A DNA stretch of 64,000 nucleotides from Oceanobacter kriegii DSM 6294 (lineage in GTDB: Bacteria > Pseudomonadota > Gammaproteobacteria > Pseudomonadales > Oceanobacteraceae), in assembly GCF_000422845.1 (NCBI RefSeq), contig NZ_KE383933.1, positions 152,084 through 216,083 of the forward strand, in the 5' to 3' direction. The notes below the pieces were generated by a model. It saw nothing but the letters and a program-made list of their open reading frames with translations, ran no database searches and had not been told where the DNA came from. Shown here one piece after another: positions 8,916 to 17,379 of this stretch. The position numbers were made by a program, and so were the translations under genes. The stretch's first letter is position 1. Each line of letters begins with the position of its first letter.

Positions 8916-9884
8916 ATGCTTAGACTAAGGAGCTTTTTACAGCAGCACTGTAACGACATGGAGCTGGTTGATGTTATTGATCAACTGGGTGTCACCTGCA
9001 AGGACATTGCACATCAGCTGACGCTGGGTGATCTGGCGGGCATTCTGGGCAGCGCCGAACAGGAAAATGTTCAGGGCGAATGCCAGAAGAAGCTGGACGT
9101 CATCGCCAACGATTTGCTGAAAGACGCCCTCGCCGCCATGCCAAGCGTGAAAGGCATCGCCAGCGAAGAAGAACCGGACCCGGTTGCCTGCAACGACAAC
9201 GGCAAGTTCCTGGTGCTGTTCGACCCGTTGGATGGCTCTTCCAACATCGACATCAACGTGTCGGTTGGCACCATTTTCTCCATTCTGAAAGCACCAGCCG
9301 ACAAATCCGGTGGCGACGAGCAAGCCTACCTGCAATGCGGCCGTGAACAAGTGGCGGCCGGTTACGTGCTGTATGGCCCATCCACCATCATGATGCTGAC
9401 GACCGGTAACGGCGTTTATTCGTTCACGCTGGATAGCCGTCAGGGCGAATACCTGCTGATGAAAGAGAACATCCAGGTATCTCCGGACACCAAGGAATTC
9501 GCCATCAACATGTCCAACCAGCGCTTCTGGCTGGAGAGCATGCAAAACTACGTGGCGGATCTGCTGCAAGGCGAAGAAGGCCCACTGGGCAAACGCTACA
9601 ACATGCGCTGGGTTGCAGCGATGGTGGCTGAGATTCACCGCATCCTGACCCGAGGCGGTATTTTCATGTACCCATTCGACAACCGCGATCCGTCCAAGCC
9701 GGGCAAGCTGCGTCTGATGTACGAAGCCAACCCGATGAGCATGCTGATGGAACAGGCTGGCGGCAAATGCAGCACGGCGTTTGAATCCATCATGGACATT
9801 CAGCCGGAAGGCATTCACCAGCGGGTTTCCGTGGTGATGGGTTCGGCCAACGAAGTCGCTGCCGCTGAGAAATACCACGCCTGA
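8916..9884 (+). CDS. fbp: Fructose-1,6-bisphosphatase class I
   Basis: Gluconeogenic phosphatase converting fructose-1,6-bisphosphate to fructose-6-phosphate. Metal-binding EEE (84-86) and [11 protein letters not shown] (102-112) are intact, as are the sugar-binding YGPSTIMML and the [13 protein letters not shown] region. The start chosen is ATG 8916 ([12 protein letters not shown]), giving 322 residues, close to the 332 of E. coli. The longer frame from 8826 would begin inside the MITE and adds non-homologous residues. GAGGG lies about 10 nt upstream. With the MITE 37 bp upstream, the promoter may lie within the element. Confidence 0.95.
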   Translation: MLRLRSFLQQHCNDMELVDVIDQLGVTCKDIAHQLTLGDLAGILGSAEQENVQGECQKKLDVIANDLLKDALAAMPSVKGIASEEEPDPVACNDNGKFLVLFDPLDGSSNIDINVSVGTIFSILKAPADKSGGDEQAYLQCGREQVAAGYVLYGPSTIMMLTTGNGVYSFTLDSRQGEYLLMKENIQVSPDTKEFAINMSNQRFWLESMQNYVADLLQGEEGPLGKRYNMRWVAAMVAEIHRILTRGGIFMYPFDNRDPSKPGKLRLMYEANPMSMLMEQAGGKCSTAFESIMDIQPEGIHQRVSVVMGSANEVAAAEKYHA

Positions 9885-9906
9885 TTCAGGACGGTAAATT
9901 CAGTAC

Positions 9907-9944
9907 AAAAAAGCCAGCATCCGGGCACTGATGCTGGCTTTTTG
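9907..9944. terminator. Bidirectional intrinsic terminator
   Basis: GCCAGCAT and ATGCTGGC form a stem flanked by an A-run and a T-run, between fbp (+) and the convergent histidine kinase gene (-). Confidence 0.85.
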
Positions 9945-9967
9945 CGTTTCAGACGACCTGTTTTCCG

Positions 9968-11863
9968 TCAGGAGACGATTTCCTGCTCGCCACAGGCATT
10001 CCAGCGAGACACCATCTTTTGCATTTGCGCCAGCGACACCGGTTTGCTGATGAAGTCGTCCATCCCCACCGCCAGACAGCGCTGCCTAACTTCATCGGAA
10101 CTGTTGGCGGTACAGGCAATAATCGGACAGCTGATTCCCCGTTGACGTAACGCTTCGGTGGTTTCAAAGCCATCCAGGCCCGGCATTTGGCAATCCATCA
10201 GGATCAGATCAAAGGTGTGCGCTTCGATCAACTGCAAGCAACGCTCACCACTTTCGGCAATGGTGATGTCGGCATCGGGGCAGACCCGATTCAGCATCTT
10301 CTGAGCCACCTTCAGGTTCACCTGATTGTCTTCCACCACCAGAATCCGCCCACGCTGCTCAGATGCATGGCCTGAATGCTCGGTCTCTTGTTCTCCTGCC
10401 AGTTTAAGCGGCAGATTCACCACCACGTGAGTGCCCTGACCGTGGTTGTCATTCAACTGAATGCCGCCCCCCAGTACATGGCAAATATGATGGGAAATGG
10501 TCAGCCCCAGCCCCATACCGTCGTACTGGCGGTTGAACGACGACGATACCTGGGCAAACGCCTGGGTTACCTTATGGCGTTGATCGGCAGGAATACCAAT
10601 GCCGCTGTCGATGATATCCACCACCAGCCAGTGATGCTCCAACTGCGGGTACAACGAAAACTTGATCAGCACATAGCCGTCGTCAGTGAATTTAACGGCA
10701 TTATCAATCAGGTGCCGCAGCGCCTGACGAATCAGGGAGGGGTCCATCAGCAGCGATTGCTGACACAGTTGCGGGTCAAATTCGACCACAAAAGAGAGCT
10801 CTTTCTCCATCGCTTTGTGGCGAAACTCTTCCATCAGCTGATCAAGCTCTTGCGGCAAACAATGCGCTTCGAACGCAATCGGCATATTGATTTTGTCGGT
10901 ATCAACGACGATCAGGATGTCTTCCAGAATTTGCGACAAACCCGCCAGCGACTTCGCTGCCATGCTTCGATACTCGTCGAATTCGGACTGTGATACGTCC
11001 TGGCGAATCAGCTGCAAGGCCCCGCTAATGCCATTCAGCGGGGTTCTCACTTCGTGGCTGATCATGGACAAAAATTCACTTTTGGCTCGCAGCGCCTGTT
11101 CGGTCTTGAGCTTTTCCGAACGCAGCTGGGCGGTGTAGCGACTCTGGTTTTGGCGGGCGCTTTCCAACGACTCCGCCAAACGGTTGGCACTGAGTTGCAG
11201 CTCACCAATTTCTGCACCGTTATCAACATCAATGCTGCCGTCGGTCTTGCCATTGGCCAGCAAGCGAATAAACGACGTCAGTTTTTCCAGCGGTGGAATC
11301 ATGGTGGTGGAGATTGCACCGGCGACCATCATGGATACCAGAATCACCCCAATGCCTGTCATCAGCGACTGAATCAGAATGGCGTCCTGGCGCTGAAGGT
11401 TGAACGTATCGGTAATTTCCAGCCGCACCCGACCAATGGTTTCCAGCAGCATGTCGCCTTCACCCATGTCGTTAAAGGCATCAAACGCCGGGATTTCCTG
11501 GGTGATCGGTTGCTCAACAAAGCGCATATCAGCGAGAGGGATTTCGGCATAACGGTCAATCTGGCGATAGAACACCCGCTCGTCGTCGAGGTTACGAATC
11601 TCAACCGAGGCAATCGCCGGCTGCTTCAATACACTGCCGACCACAGGCTCCAACATGGCGTAATTGCCAGAGAACAGCGGGTATTCCGCCGAGGCGGCGA
11701 GGTTTTCCAGTGCGATTTCCGTCAGCACCCGGGTTTCGCGCTGCATTTCTTCCCAGCGCTTGAACATGTGATAACTGGTAATCAGCAACGCCGCCACCAA
11801 CACAGGTACGGTGCCTACCAACAGCACACGCATCCGGATCGGCCAACGGCGCACCGAAATCAT
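9968..11863 (-). CDS. Hybrid sensor histidine kinase/response regulator
   Basis: 631-residue inner-membrane sensor kinase. There is a membrane helix at about 11-30, a periplasmic sensor of some 130 residues, and a second helix at about 166-187. A HAMP-like linker and coiled coil follow. The dimerisation box FLSMISHEVRTPLNG carries phospho-acceptor His270. The ATPase domain shows an N box (Asn388), DSGIGIP (419-425) and GMGLG. A fused receiver domain has acidic Asp512, phospho-acceptor Asp557 and Lys607. There is no HPt domain, so the phosphate must pass to a protein outside this locus. Its ATG overlaps the stop of the upstream binding-protein gene (ATGA). This suggests the binding protein feeds its periplasmic sensor. 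Confidence 0.92.
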   Translation of the reverse strand: MISVRRWPIRMRVLLVGTVPVLVAALLITSYHMFKRWEEMQRETRVLTEIALENLAASAEYPLFSGNYAMLEPVVGSVLKQPAIASVEIRNLDDERVFYRQIDRYAEIPLADMRFVEQPITQEIPAFDAFNDMGEGDMLLETIGRVRLEITDTFNLQRQDAILIQSLMTGIGVILVSMMVAGAISTTMIPPLEKLTSFIRLLANGKTDGSIDVDNGAEIGELQLSANRLAESLESARQNQSRYTAQLRSEKLKTEQALRAKSEFLSMISHEVRTPLNGISGALQLIRQDVSQSEFDEYRSMAAKSLAGLSQILEDILIVVDTDKINMPIAFEAHCLPQELDQLMEEFRHKAMEKELSFVVEFDPQLCQQSLLMDPSLIRQALRHLIDNAVKFTDDGYVLIKFSLYPQLEHHWLVVDIIDSGIGIPADQRHKVTQAFAQVSSSFNRQYDGMGLGLTISHHICHVLGGGIQLNDNHGQGTHVVVNLPLKLAGEQETEHSGHASEQRGRILVVEDNQVNLKVAQKMLNRVCPDADITIAESGERCLQLIEAHTFDLILMDCQMPGLDGFETTEALRQRGISCPIIACTANSSDEVRQRCLAVGMDDFISKPVSLAQMQKMVSRWNACGEQEIVS

Positions 11864-12765
11864 GGTTGCTCCTGTTGCCGCAGGGTCTCGGCCAGCTGCT
11901 CTGCATCCGGCAGAATCAGGTTCAACGAGCGAGCAACCTGCTCGTTATAACGCACCTTGAAATACGGGTTGTATCCCGCCGCAGGCCAATCGCCCTGTTG
12001 CCCGGCCGTTACCAGCTCAGCCAACCGGCGGGCGGTGTCGCCAAGGTCACTGTAGGTCGACGCCAGCGCACCGGCCCGGATATAGGCGCTCGAAGGGCCA
12101 ATCAGAGGGCGACTCTGGCGATAGGCGGTAATCAGGATGTTCTTGATATTGGCAGCGCTGTAGAGGGTCGTATCGTAAATACCGATCAGCGCCTGACTGC
12201 TTTGCAACAGGTCGACCAAAGCACGATTCAGACTGTCGTAGTCGTCGAGGTAATAGGCCTGAAGACGCTTGCTGTCCAGACTGTCTTCGCAGTCGCACAA
12301 TGTCAGCAGCGACTGCTGATTGGTCGCCAGTACGCCCAACGGCTGATCATCACCGATCAGGGACTGCGCCAGTGCGATTTGACGTGAAAATGGGGGTTCC
12401 AGATAGATGGCGCTTTGCAGTGCCAGTGCAGGGACTTGCTGAGCCGGTATCAGCACCGCCAGAGTCGGGATATTGGCCGGAATACGGTCACGGGCCGTCA
12501 GTGCTTGCTGGCCGACCAGCACCACCACATCGGCTTGCTGCACACGGTCTTCAAAGCGAGGGCTGCTGGTCAACACCACCGTTGCCTGGGCGTTGGCCAG
12601 CTCGGCGGTATTGGCCGCCAGACGGGATACAGAATCGGCCTTCTTGTGGCTGACAAATGCCAGTTCAAGGGCGCAGGAGACGTTGAATACCAACAGCAAC
12701 GCCAGGCTCAGCAGCGCTGTGGTCCAACTCCTCCTGTTTTCGTCACTGAAACACCTTGCATCCAT
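11860..12765 (-). CDS. Periplasmic ABC-type substrate-binding protein
   Basis: 301-residue exported protein with a hydrophobic signal segment (TTALLSLALLLVFNVSCA) and the layout of PF04392-type ABC substrate-binding proteins: alternating lobes with DVVVLVGQQALTA, PLGVLATNQQS and RPLIGPSSAYIRAGALAS, the last typical of this family. No permease or ATPase gene is nearby. It sits between a TonB-dependent receptor gene (16 bp upstream) and a hybrid kinase gene (overlapping). A role as ligand presenter for the kinase, rather than as a transporter part, is an inference from this context. Confidence 0.85.
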   Translation of the reverse strand: MDARCFSDENRRSWTTALLSLALLLVFNVSCALELAFVSHKKADSVSRLAANTAELANAQATVVLTSSPRFEDRVQQADVVVLVGQQALTARDRIPANIPTLAVLIPAQQVPALALQSAIYLEPPFSRQIALAQSLIGDDQPLGVLATNQQSLLTLCDCEDSLDSKRLQAYYLDDYDSLNRALVDLLQSSQALIGIYDTTLYSAANIKNILITAYRQSRPLIGPSSAYIRAGALASTYSDLGDTARRLAELVTAGQQGDWPAAGYNPYFKVRYNEQVARSLNLILPDAEQLAETLRQQEQP

Positions 12766-12781
12766 GCAATCTGTCTTCCTG

Positions 12782-15052
12782 TTAGAAATTGATACCAGCC
12801 TGAACGTAGAACAGGTTACTGGTATTGTACCTCTGATTACTGTAGATCAGCGGGTTGCTATCAATCACATGATGCACGAAGAACCCGAGTGACGGTTGGT
12901 ATTTACCAATCCGATCAAACACCTTGAAGTTCACTTCGGCACGACGATAGCTGTTGTCCTTGCTCTTGGCATACTGGTTGTAAGCGTCATACCAGAAGTA
13001 GGAACCGGTCAGGCTCCAGTTTTCTTCACGGTGACTCCAGCTTGCAACCAGGCTGTTCTGGGCACTCAGGCGGGTATCCGTCAGGTAAGAGCGGTATACA
13101 TCGCCATCCGGCTCAATGGTGTCCTCGCCTTCCACATCCACATTGATGTAGGCAGCCGTTAACCACAACCAGTCTTTCGCCGTCGCTTCCCAATTGAGTT
13201 GCATCTCAACACCTTCGATGTCCATGTGGGTGTTGGCGTTCAACTCCAGCGTCTGGATATTGATCGGATCTGTGATCAAATTCTCCATATGCTCGCGGAA
13301 AATCTTCACATCCAGTTCGATGCCCGGCTCATTGAAGCGACCATAATACCCCAATTCCAGGCTGGTGATGCGTTCGTGATCAAGATCCCGTGCGCCCGGC
13401 CATTGATGCAGATAGAAGGTTCCTTCATCGGCATAGAGGTAATTGTCGTTCAACCCGGTAACGTCAATCTGGAAGTTCGGGTTCTGTTCCAGCAGGTCCG
13501 GCGAGCGGGTCGCGCGCGAATGAATCAGACGCACACTCTGCTGCGGGGTAATCAGGTAATTCAGGCCGATACGCGGTGAGAACACGCTGTCGTTGGCGTC
13601 TTCCTTCTCCCAGGTGCCACCAGCGTTCAGCAGCAGGTCGTCCAGCAGCCAGTATTCCAGATTACCGAACAAGCGATAGGTATCGTTTTTCACCGTGCCG
13701 TCAAAGTAGGTGCGGGAATACACCTGATCGCGGCGCAGGTTCAGGCCCATCACGGTCCGCAGGGACTCGGTCCAGCGGCGGGTGTCCTGAATTTCGATAT
13801 CAAAACGCTCGTCACGGCTGGTGTTCTCAATGGTGCCTTCAGTGCGCTGGGTCAGTAGTGACAAGTCACCACCGGTATTGGCCAGAATCTGGCCAATGTA
13901 GCCCATGCCTGTTGTGTCCAGACCATAACCCATCAAGCGCTGCATCAGCTCACTTTGCGCGTCGGAAGCCGCCACCGTACCGGCATAGACTTCGCCAATC
14001 AGGTTTTGCAGTTCATACACAAAACCGTCCGCCAGAGTGTTGTTGTAACGGTACAAATCGAACAGCGCCGGATCGATCATCAGCGTATACGGATTCACCG
14101 TTGCCGAACTCTCCCGCACTTCGCGCTGCCAGTAGCCACGCACATAGGCGGAATGGTCGACGTCAAAGTCTTTCGACAACTTCGCCAGCACCATGCCCTG
14201 ACGGGAATCCACATCCGGGGCTGAGGTATAGAGGTCGTTCTGACGAATATCGGTGTGACCGGCCTTGTAGGACGCCTGGGTCTGCAGAACCCAACCGCTG
14301 TCGAAGGTCTGGTTACGCGCCAGCGACATAAAGCCATGGCGCACGCCATCGCGGTACTGGTCACTGTGGCTGTTGCGGTCAGAACCGTCGAAGCCATCGC
14401 TGGCGGATACTTGCCCAGTCACCCGCCAGGCGGCGCCACCGGCAAGCCAGGAATGACTCAGATAGCCATCATCGACACCGTTGTTGCCATTGCGATAACG
14501 CAACTGGGTTCCCAGAGAATCGCCCGGGTGTTTGGTGATGATGTTGATCACGCCCTGGAAGGAGTTCGAGCCATAGGTTGCTGAACTGGGGCCGCGGGTC
14601 ACTTCGATACGCTGAATGTCTTCCAACGCCACCGGGATGTCGTTCCAGGTCACCGAGGCAATCGCTGCCCGGTAAACCGAGCGACCATCCACCAGCACCT
14701 GCAAGCGCCGCGACACGCTGGGAGCCCCTGCGTGATACGCCACCGACGCGTTGTTTTCGTCATCGCCATGACCAATGAACATGCCAGGCACAAACCGCAT
14801 CAAATCCGGCAGGGTACGGACACCCCACGCCTCGATCTGTTGTGCCTCAATAATGGTTACACTGGCTGGTACTTCTGCCCGAGGTTGACGTAATCGCGTG
14901 GCGGTCAGTACCACCGGCAATTCGTGATCCTCGAAAATTCCTTCTTCACCTAACTCGTCCGTGAGCAGCATCTCGTCCAGTTCATCAGCTATAACCTGAT
15001 TTGCTCCCGCCAGACTGGCGCAAAGCAAAATTGAACTCGCCAAAAATTTCAT
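12782..15052 (-). CDS. TonB-dependent outer-membrane receptor
   Basis: 756 residues from the ATG at 15052. A signal peptide (MKFLASSILLCASLAGANQVIA) is followed by an acidic N-terminal stretch and a canonical plug domain (VVLTATRLRQPRAEVPASVTII; LPDLMRFVPGMF; VLVDGRSVY; IQRIEVTRGPSSATYGSNSFQGVINIITK). A large beta-barrel ends in aromatic Phe (YVQAGINF). The plug resembles siderophore, cobalamin and copper receptors, but the ligand is unknown. A longer frame from 15154 is unlikely because it lacks a signal peptide. It is first in an operon with the binding protein and hybrid kinase, so it may bring in or sense the same ligand. Confidence 0.92.
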   Translation of the reverse strand: MKFLASSILLCASLAGANQVIADELDEMLLTDELGEEGIFEDHELPVVLTATRLRQPRAEVPASVTIIEAQQIEAWGVRTLPDLMRFVPGMFIGHGDDENNASVAYHAGAPSVSRRLQVLVDGRSVYRAAIASVTWNDIPVALEDIQRIEVTRGPSSATYGSNSFQGVINIITKHPGDSLGTQLRYRNGNNGVDDGYLSHSWLAGGAAWRVTGQVSASDGFDGSDRNSHSDQYRDGVRHGFMSLARNQTFDSGWVLQTQASYKAGHTDIRQNDLYTSAPDVDSRQGMVLAKLSKDFDVDHSAYVRGYWQREVRESSATVNPYTLMIDPALFDLYRYNNTLADGFVYELQNLIGEVYAGTVAASDAQSELMQRLMGYGLDTTGMGYIGQILANTGGDLSLLTQRTEGTIENTSRDERFDIEIQDTRRWTESLRTVMGLNLRRDQVYSRTYFDGTVKNDTYRLFGNLEYWLLDDLLLNAGGTWEKEDANDSVFSPRIGLNYLITPQQSVRLIHSRATRSPDLLEQNPNFQIDVTGLNDNYLYADEGTFYLHQWPGARDLDHERITSLELGYYGRFNEPGIELDVKIFREHMENLITDPINIQTLELNANTHMDIEGVEMQLNWEATAKDWLWLTAAYINVDVEGEDTIEPDGDVYRSYLTDTRLSAQNSLVASWSHREENWSLTGSYFWYDAYNQYAKSKDNSYRRAEVNFKVFDRIGKYQPSLGFFVHHVIDSNPLIYSNQRYNTSNLFYVQAGINF

Positions 15053-15142
15053 AGGTTGTTTTGTAATTCGCTGCTCTTTTTCCCGCTGCCCTCTGTCAAG
15101 AGTGTCAACGGGTTCTACTAACGGCTTTATACTGATGTAGGC

Positions 15143-15172
15143 CTGACAGAACAAGTATCAGGCGGCTATAAT
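15143..15172 (+). promoter_or_regulatory. Sigma-70-type promoter for ppa
   Basis: A -35 CTGACA (15143-15148) and a perfect -10 TATAAT (15167-15172) are separated by 18 bp. The ATG follows 36 bp after the -10 with AAGGGAAAA as ribosome-binding region. Confidence 0.75.
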
Positions 15173-15208
15173 CCGGCCCAAACCAAACACTGACCAAGGG
15201 AAAACAAC

Positions 15209-15736
15209 ATGAGCTACAACTCAGTGTCCGCAGGCAAAGACCTTCCAAACGACGTTTACGTGGTAATTGAAATTCCTGCTAACCATGCGCCGATCAAGTA
15301 CGAAATTGACAAGGACATGGACTGCCTGATGGTTGACCGTTTTATGGCAACCCCGATGTTCTACCCAGCCAACTACGGCTACATCAACGATACTCTGGCG
15401 GGTGATGGCGACCCTCTGGACGTGCTGGTTGTGACTCCTTACCCAGTACAGCCGGGCTCCGTGATCCGTGCTCGTCCAGTCGGTGTTCTTAATATGGAAG
15501 ACGAGGGTGGCGAAGACGTCAAGCTGCTGGCCGTTCCTCACACCAAGCTGACCAAGATCTACGACGACGTTCAGGACATCAACGATGTTCCTCAACTGCT
15601 GCGTGACCAGATTGCTCACTTCTTCGAGAACTACAAGGATCTGGAAGCTGGCAAGTGGGTTAAAGTCCGCGACTGGGGCAATGCCGACGACGCTCGCAAG
15701 CTGATCGAAGAATCTGCCGCTGCCTACAAGGGCTAA
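15209..15736 (+). CDS. ppa: Inorganic pyrophosphatase (family I)
   Basis: Hydrolyses pyrophosphate, pulling polymer synthesis forward. The 175 residues match the short bacterial hexameric form. The signature DGDPLDVLV with metal-binding aspartates is present, together with [25 protein letters not shown] and [14 protein letters not shown]. It is monocistronic: it has its own strong promoter upstream and a terminator downstream. It is divergent from the TonB receptor gene and faces the LOV gene. Confidence 0.97.
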   Translation: MSYNSVSAGKDLPNDVYVVIEIPANHAPIKYEIDKDMDCLMVDRFMATPMFYPANYGYINDTLAGDGDPLDVLVVTPYPVQPGSVIRARPVGVLNMEDEGGEDVKLLAVPHTKLTKIYDDVQDINDVPQLLRDQIAHFFENYKDLEAGKWVKVRDWGNADDARKLIEESAAAYKG

Positions 15737-15762
15737 GCGACGGTTGTTCAAACAGCACGCAC

Positions 15763-15791
15763 AAAAAAGCCGGGTTACCCCGGCTTTTTTG
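15763..15791. terminator. Bidirectional intrinsic terminator
   Basis: AAAAAAGCCGGG and CCCGGCTTTTTT with a 3-nt loop, between ppa and the convergent LOV gene. Confidence 0.9.
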
Positions 15792-15812
15792 TGGCTGTCA
15801 GCTTTGTAGCGG

Positions 15813-16256
15813 TCAGTTTTGCTTGGCCTGCAGCGCCTCGAACTGACGTTTCAGCTCGACAAATTCCGATACATCTTTTTGTACACCAATGTAATACATC
15901 AACTGTTCATCTTCGCTGTACACAGGTGACAAACTCAATTCGTTCCAGAACATCGAGCCATCCTTGCGGTAATTGCGCAGGGTCACCCGCGCCGATTTGC
16001 CTTCCTTGATGGCCTGACGAATCTCTTCAATACCCTGCTGCTCACGATCACCGGCCTGCAGGAAACGGCAGTCCTGATAGAGAATTTCATCCGCGCTGTA
16101 GCCGGTAAGCCGCTCAAATGCCTTGTTCACATAGATCAGGATGTTGTCTTCACCTTCCTGTTCCGCAATGACAATGCCATCGTTGGAAGCGTCGACGGCT
16201 TTTTTAAGCAGATCGAGGTTGATCGGGCCCTGCGGGTCTGTTGGCTGGTCAAACAT
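15813..16256 (-). CDS. Short LOV-domain blue-light photoreceptor
   Basis: 147-residue single-domain PAS/LOV protein with short N- and C-terminal helices and no fused effector. The flavin-adduct Cys63 is in DCRFLQ; plant and fungal LOV have Asn where this has Asp. Flavin-contact residues are also present: Asn95 in RNYRKDG, Asn105 in FWNEL and Gln126 in IGVQKDV. It closely resembles the Pseudomonas putida PpSB1-LOV protein as I recall it, with numbering shifted by 10. The site matching that protein's second stacking Arg is Ile76 here, a change linked with faster dark recovery in the sister PpSB2-LOV. GGAG precedes the ATG. It is divergent from a MerR/LitR-like regulator gene, its likely partner. 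Confidence 0.9.
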   Translation of the reverse strand: MFDQPTDPQGPINLDLLKKAVDASNDGIVIAEQEGEDNILIYVNKAFERLTGYSADEILYQDCRFLQAGDREQQGIEEIRQAIKEGKSARVTLRNYRKDGSMFWNELSLSPVYSEDEQLMYYIGVQKDVSEFVELKRQFEALQAKQN

Positions 16257-16370
16257 GAAATATCTCCGCGTATGATGCTGGAAAAGTAATCAGCATGGCG
16301 CGTCGGGTCAAGTATTGACGCGCCAAAGTCGCGGCGGGTTTTTACATTAGCGGTAGCAACGAATAGAATC

Positions 16371-16406
16371 TGTACAACCTTGTATATTGGTTGTTTACCT
16401 TGTTTG
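16371..16406. promoter_or_regulatory. Tandem TGTNTA-type repeats, candidate light-switch operator
   Basis: Four similar hexamers, TGTACA (16371), TGTATA (16381), TGTTTA (16392) and TGTTTG (16401), are spaced 10, 11 and 9 bp apart on the same face of the helix. They lie in the 205-bp gap between the LOV gene (-) and the MerR-like gene (+). Tandem operators with about 11-bp spacing are known for CarH/LitR-class MerR proteins; the exact consensus is not matched. They could control both divergent promoters. Confidence 0.55.
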
Positions 16407-16461
16407 ATCTTTTCCACGTCCGCAAGCACCTGTCCCGCTTGCCAAGCACGAGCGCCCTATC

Positions 16462-17379
16462 ATGACTGGCAGTAGTTCCGAGTCGACTGCGGCTTATTAC
16501 CCGATCCGCGTCGTAGCATCCGAAACCGGCATCAATGCAATCACACTGCGCGCTTGGGAGCGTCGCTATGGATTGATCGAACCCAAACGCACCGCCAAAG
16601 GCCACCGCCTCTACACCGAGCAGGACATCAAGCTGATCAAGCAGATTGTCTCTTTGCTGAACCGCGGTATTCCTATTTCCCAGGCTCAGGCCATGGTCGC
16701 CAACGGCGAAACCCTGCCCGACTCCGGCACTGGCGTCAGCAAGCCATCGCAGTGGCAGGTGTACCGTGAGCAACTGGCCAACGCCTGCCAACAGTTTGAT
16801 GAGCGAGCACTGGCGAAAACCTTCGACGAAGTGTGCCAGTTCTTCCCGGTCGAAATGGCGCTGCGGTTTCTGTTTATCCCCTTTGCCCAGCAACTGCGCG
16901 AGCAGTCCACCCATTCTCTTGGCCCTGCCCGCATCAGCCTGTACGAGTCGTTTCTGTATTCGCGACTGGCGTGGCGTCTGTCGGATAACAGCCAACCCGC
17001 AGATACCCGGGTATTGATCGCCAACTGCACCCGCGATTCGGAAATCGATCTGCTGTTTGTGGCCTTGCTGGTGCGTCAATTTGGTCTGGGCATTACCCAT
17101 TTGTCCCACCTCACCACCGCCGAGCAAATCATTCAGCTGATCAAGGAATGCAAGCAGTGGCCGGTGATGGTGCTGCAGGTTGAACGCATGCCTGACAGCA
17201 ACCACGTGCAGCAATACCGTAAGGTCGCCATCGAAACTGGCATGCCGGTGTTTGTGATTGGCGCTGCCATGGACGCCCACCCGCGCCTGAAAGAGGCCGG
17301 TTTGATTCCGCTGATGTCGGACGATTTACAAAATGCGGCCCTCACGGTTCGCGATATTATTGAAGGAATGACGGCATGA
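16462..17379 (+). CDS. MerR/LitR-like transcriptional regulator lacking cobalamin ligands
   Basis: 305 residues. The N-terminal MerR winged helix (about 13-80: YPIRVVASETGINAITLRAWERRYG, GHRLYTEQDI) is of the CarH/LitR type. The C-terminal part follows the CarH fold (a four-helix bundle with YESFLYSRLAWRL, then a Rossmann-like domain RVLIANCTRDSEIDLLFVALLVRQFG). The His-containing motifs that ligate adenosylcobalamin (ExxH and DxHxxG) are not visible, so it probably does not sense light itself. The divergent LOV gene suggests that the LOV protein supplies the signal. Its stop overlaps the rsmC ATG (ATGA). Confidence 0.85.
   Translation: MTGSSSESTAAYYPIRVVASETGINAITLRAWERRYGLIEPKRTAKGHRLYTEQDIKLIKQIVSLLNRGIPISQAQAMVANGETLPDSGTGVSKPSQWQVYREQLANACQQFDERALAKTFDEVCQFFPVEMALRFLFIPFAQQLREQSTHSLGPARISLYESFLYSRLAWRLSDNSQPADTRVLIANCTRDSEIDLLFVALLVRQFGLGITHLSHLTTAEQIIQLIKECKQWPVMVLQVERMPDSNHVQQYRKVAIETGMPVFVIGAAMDAHPRLKEAGLIPLMSDDLQNAALTVRDIIEGMTA

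Noticed and set aside
16462..17379. Cobalamin-binding CarH photoreceptor
   Set aside because: The His-containing cobalamin motifs are not visible in the C-terminal domain, and a LOV gene sits beside it.
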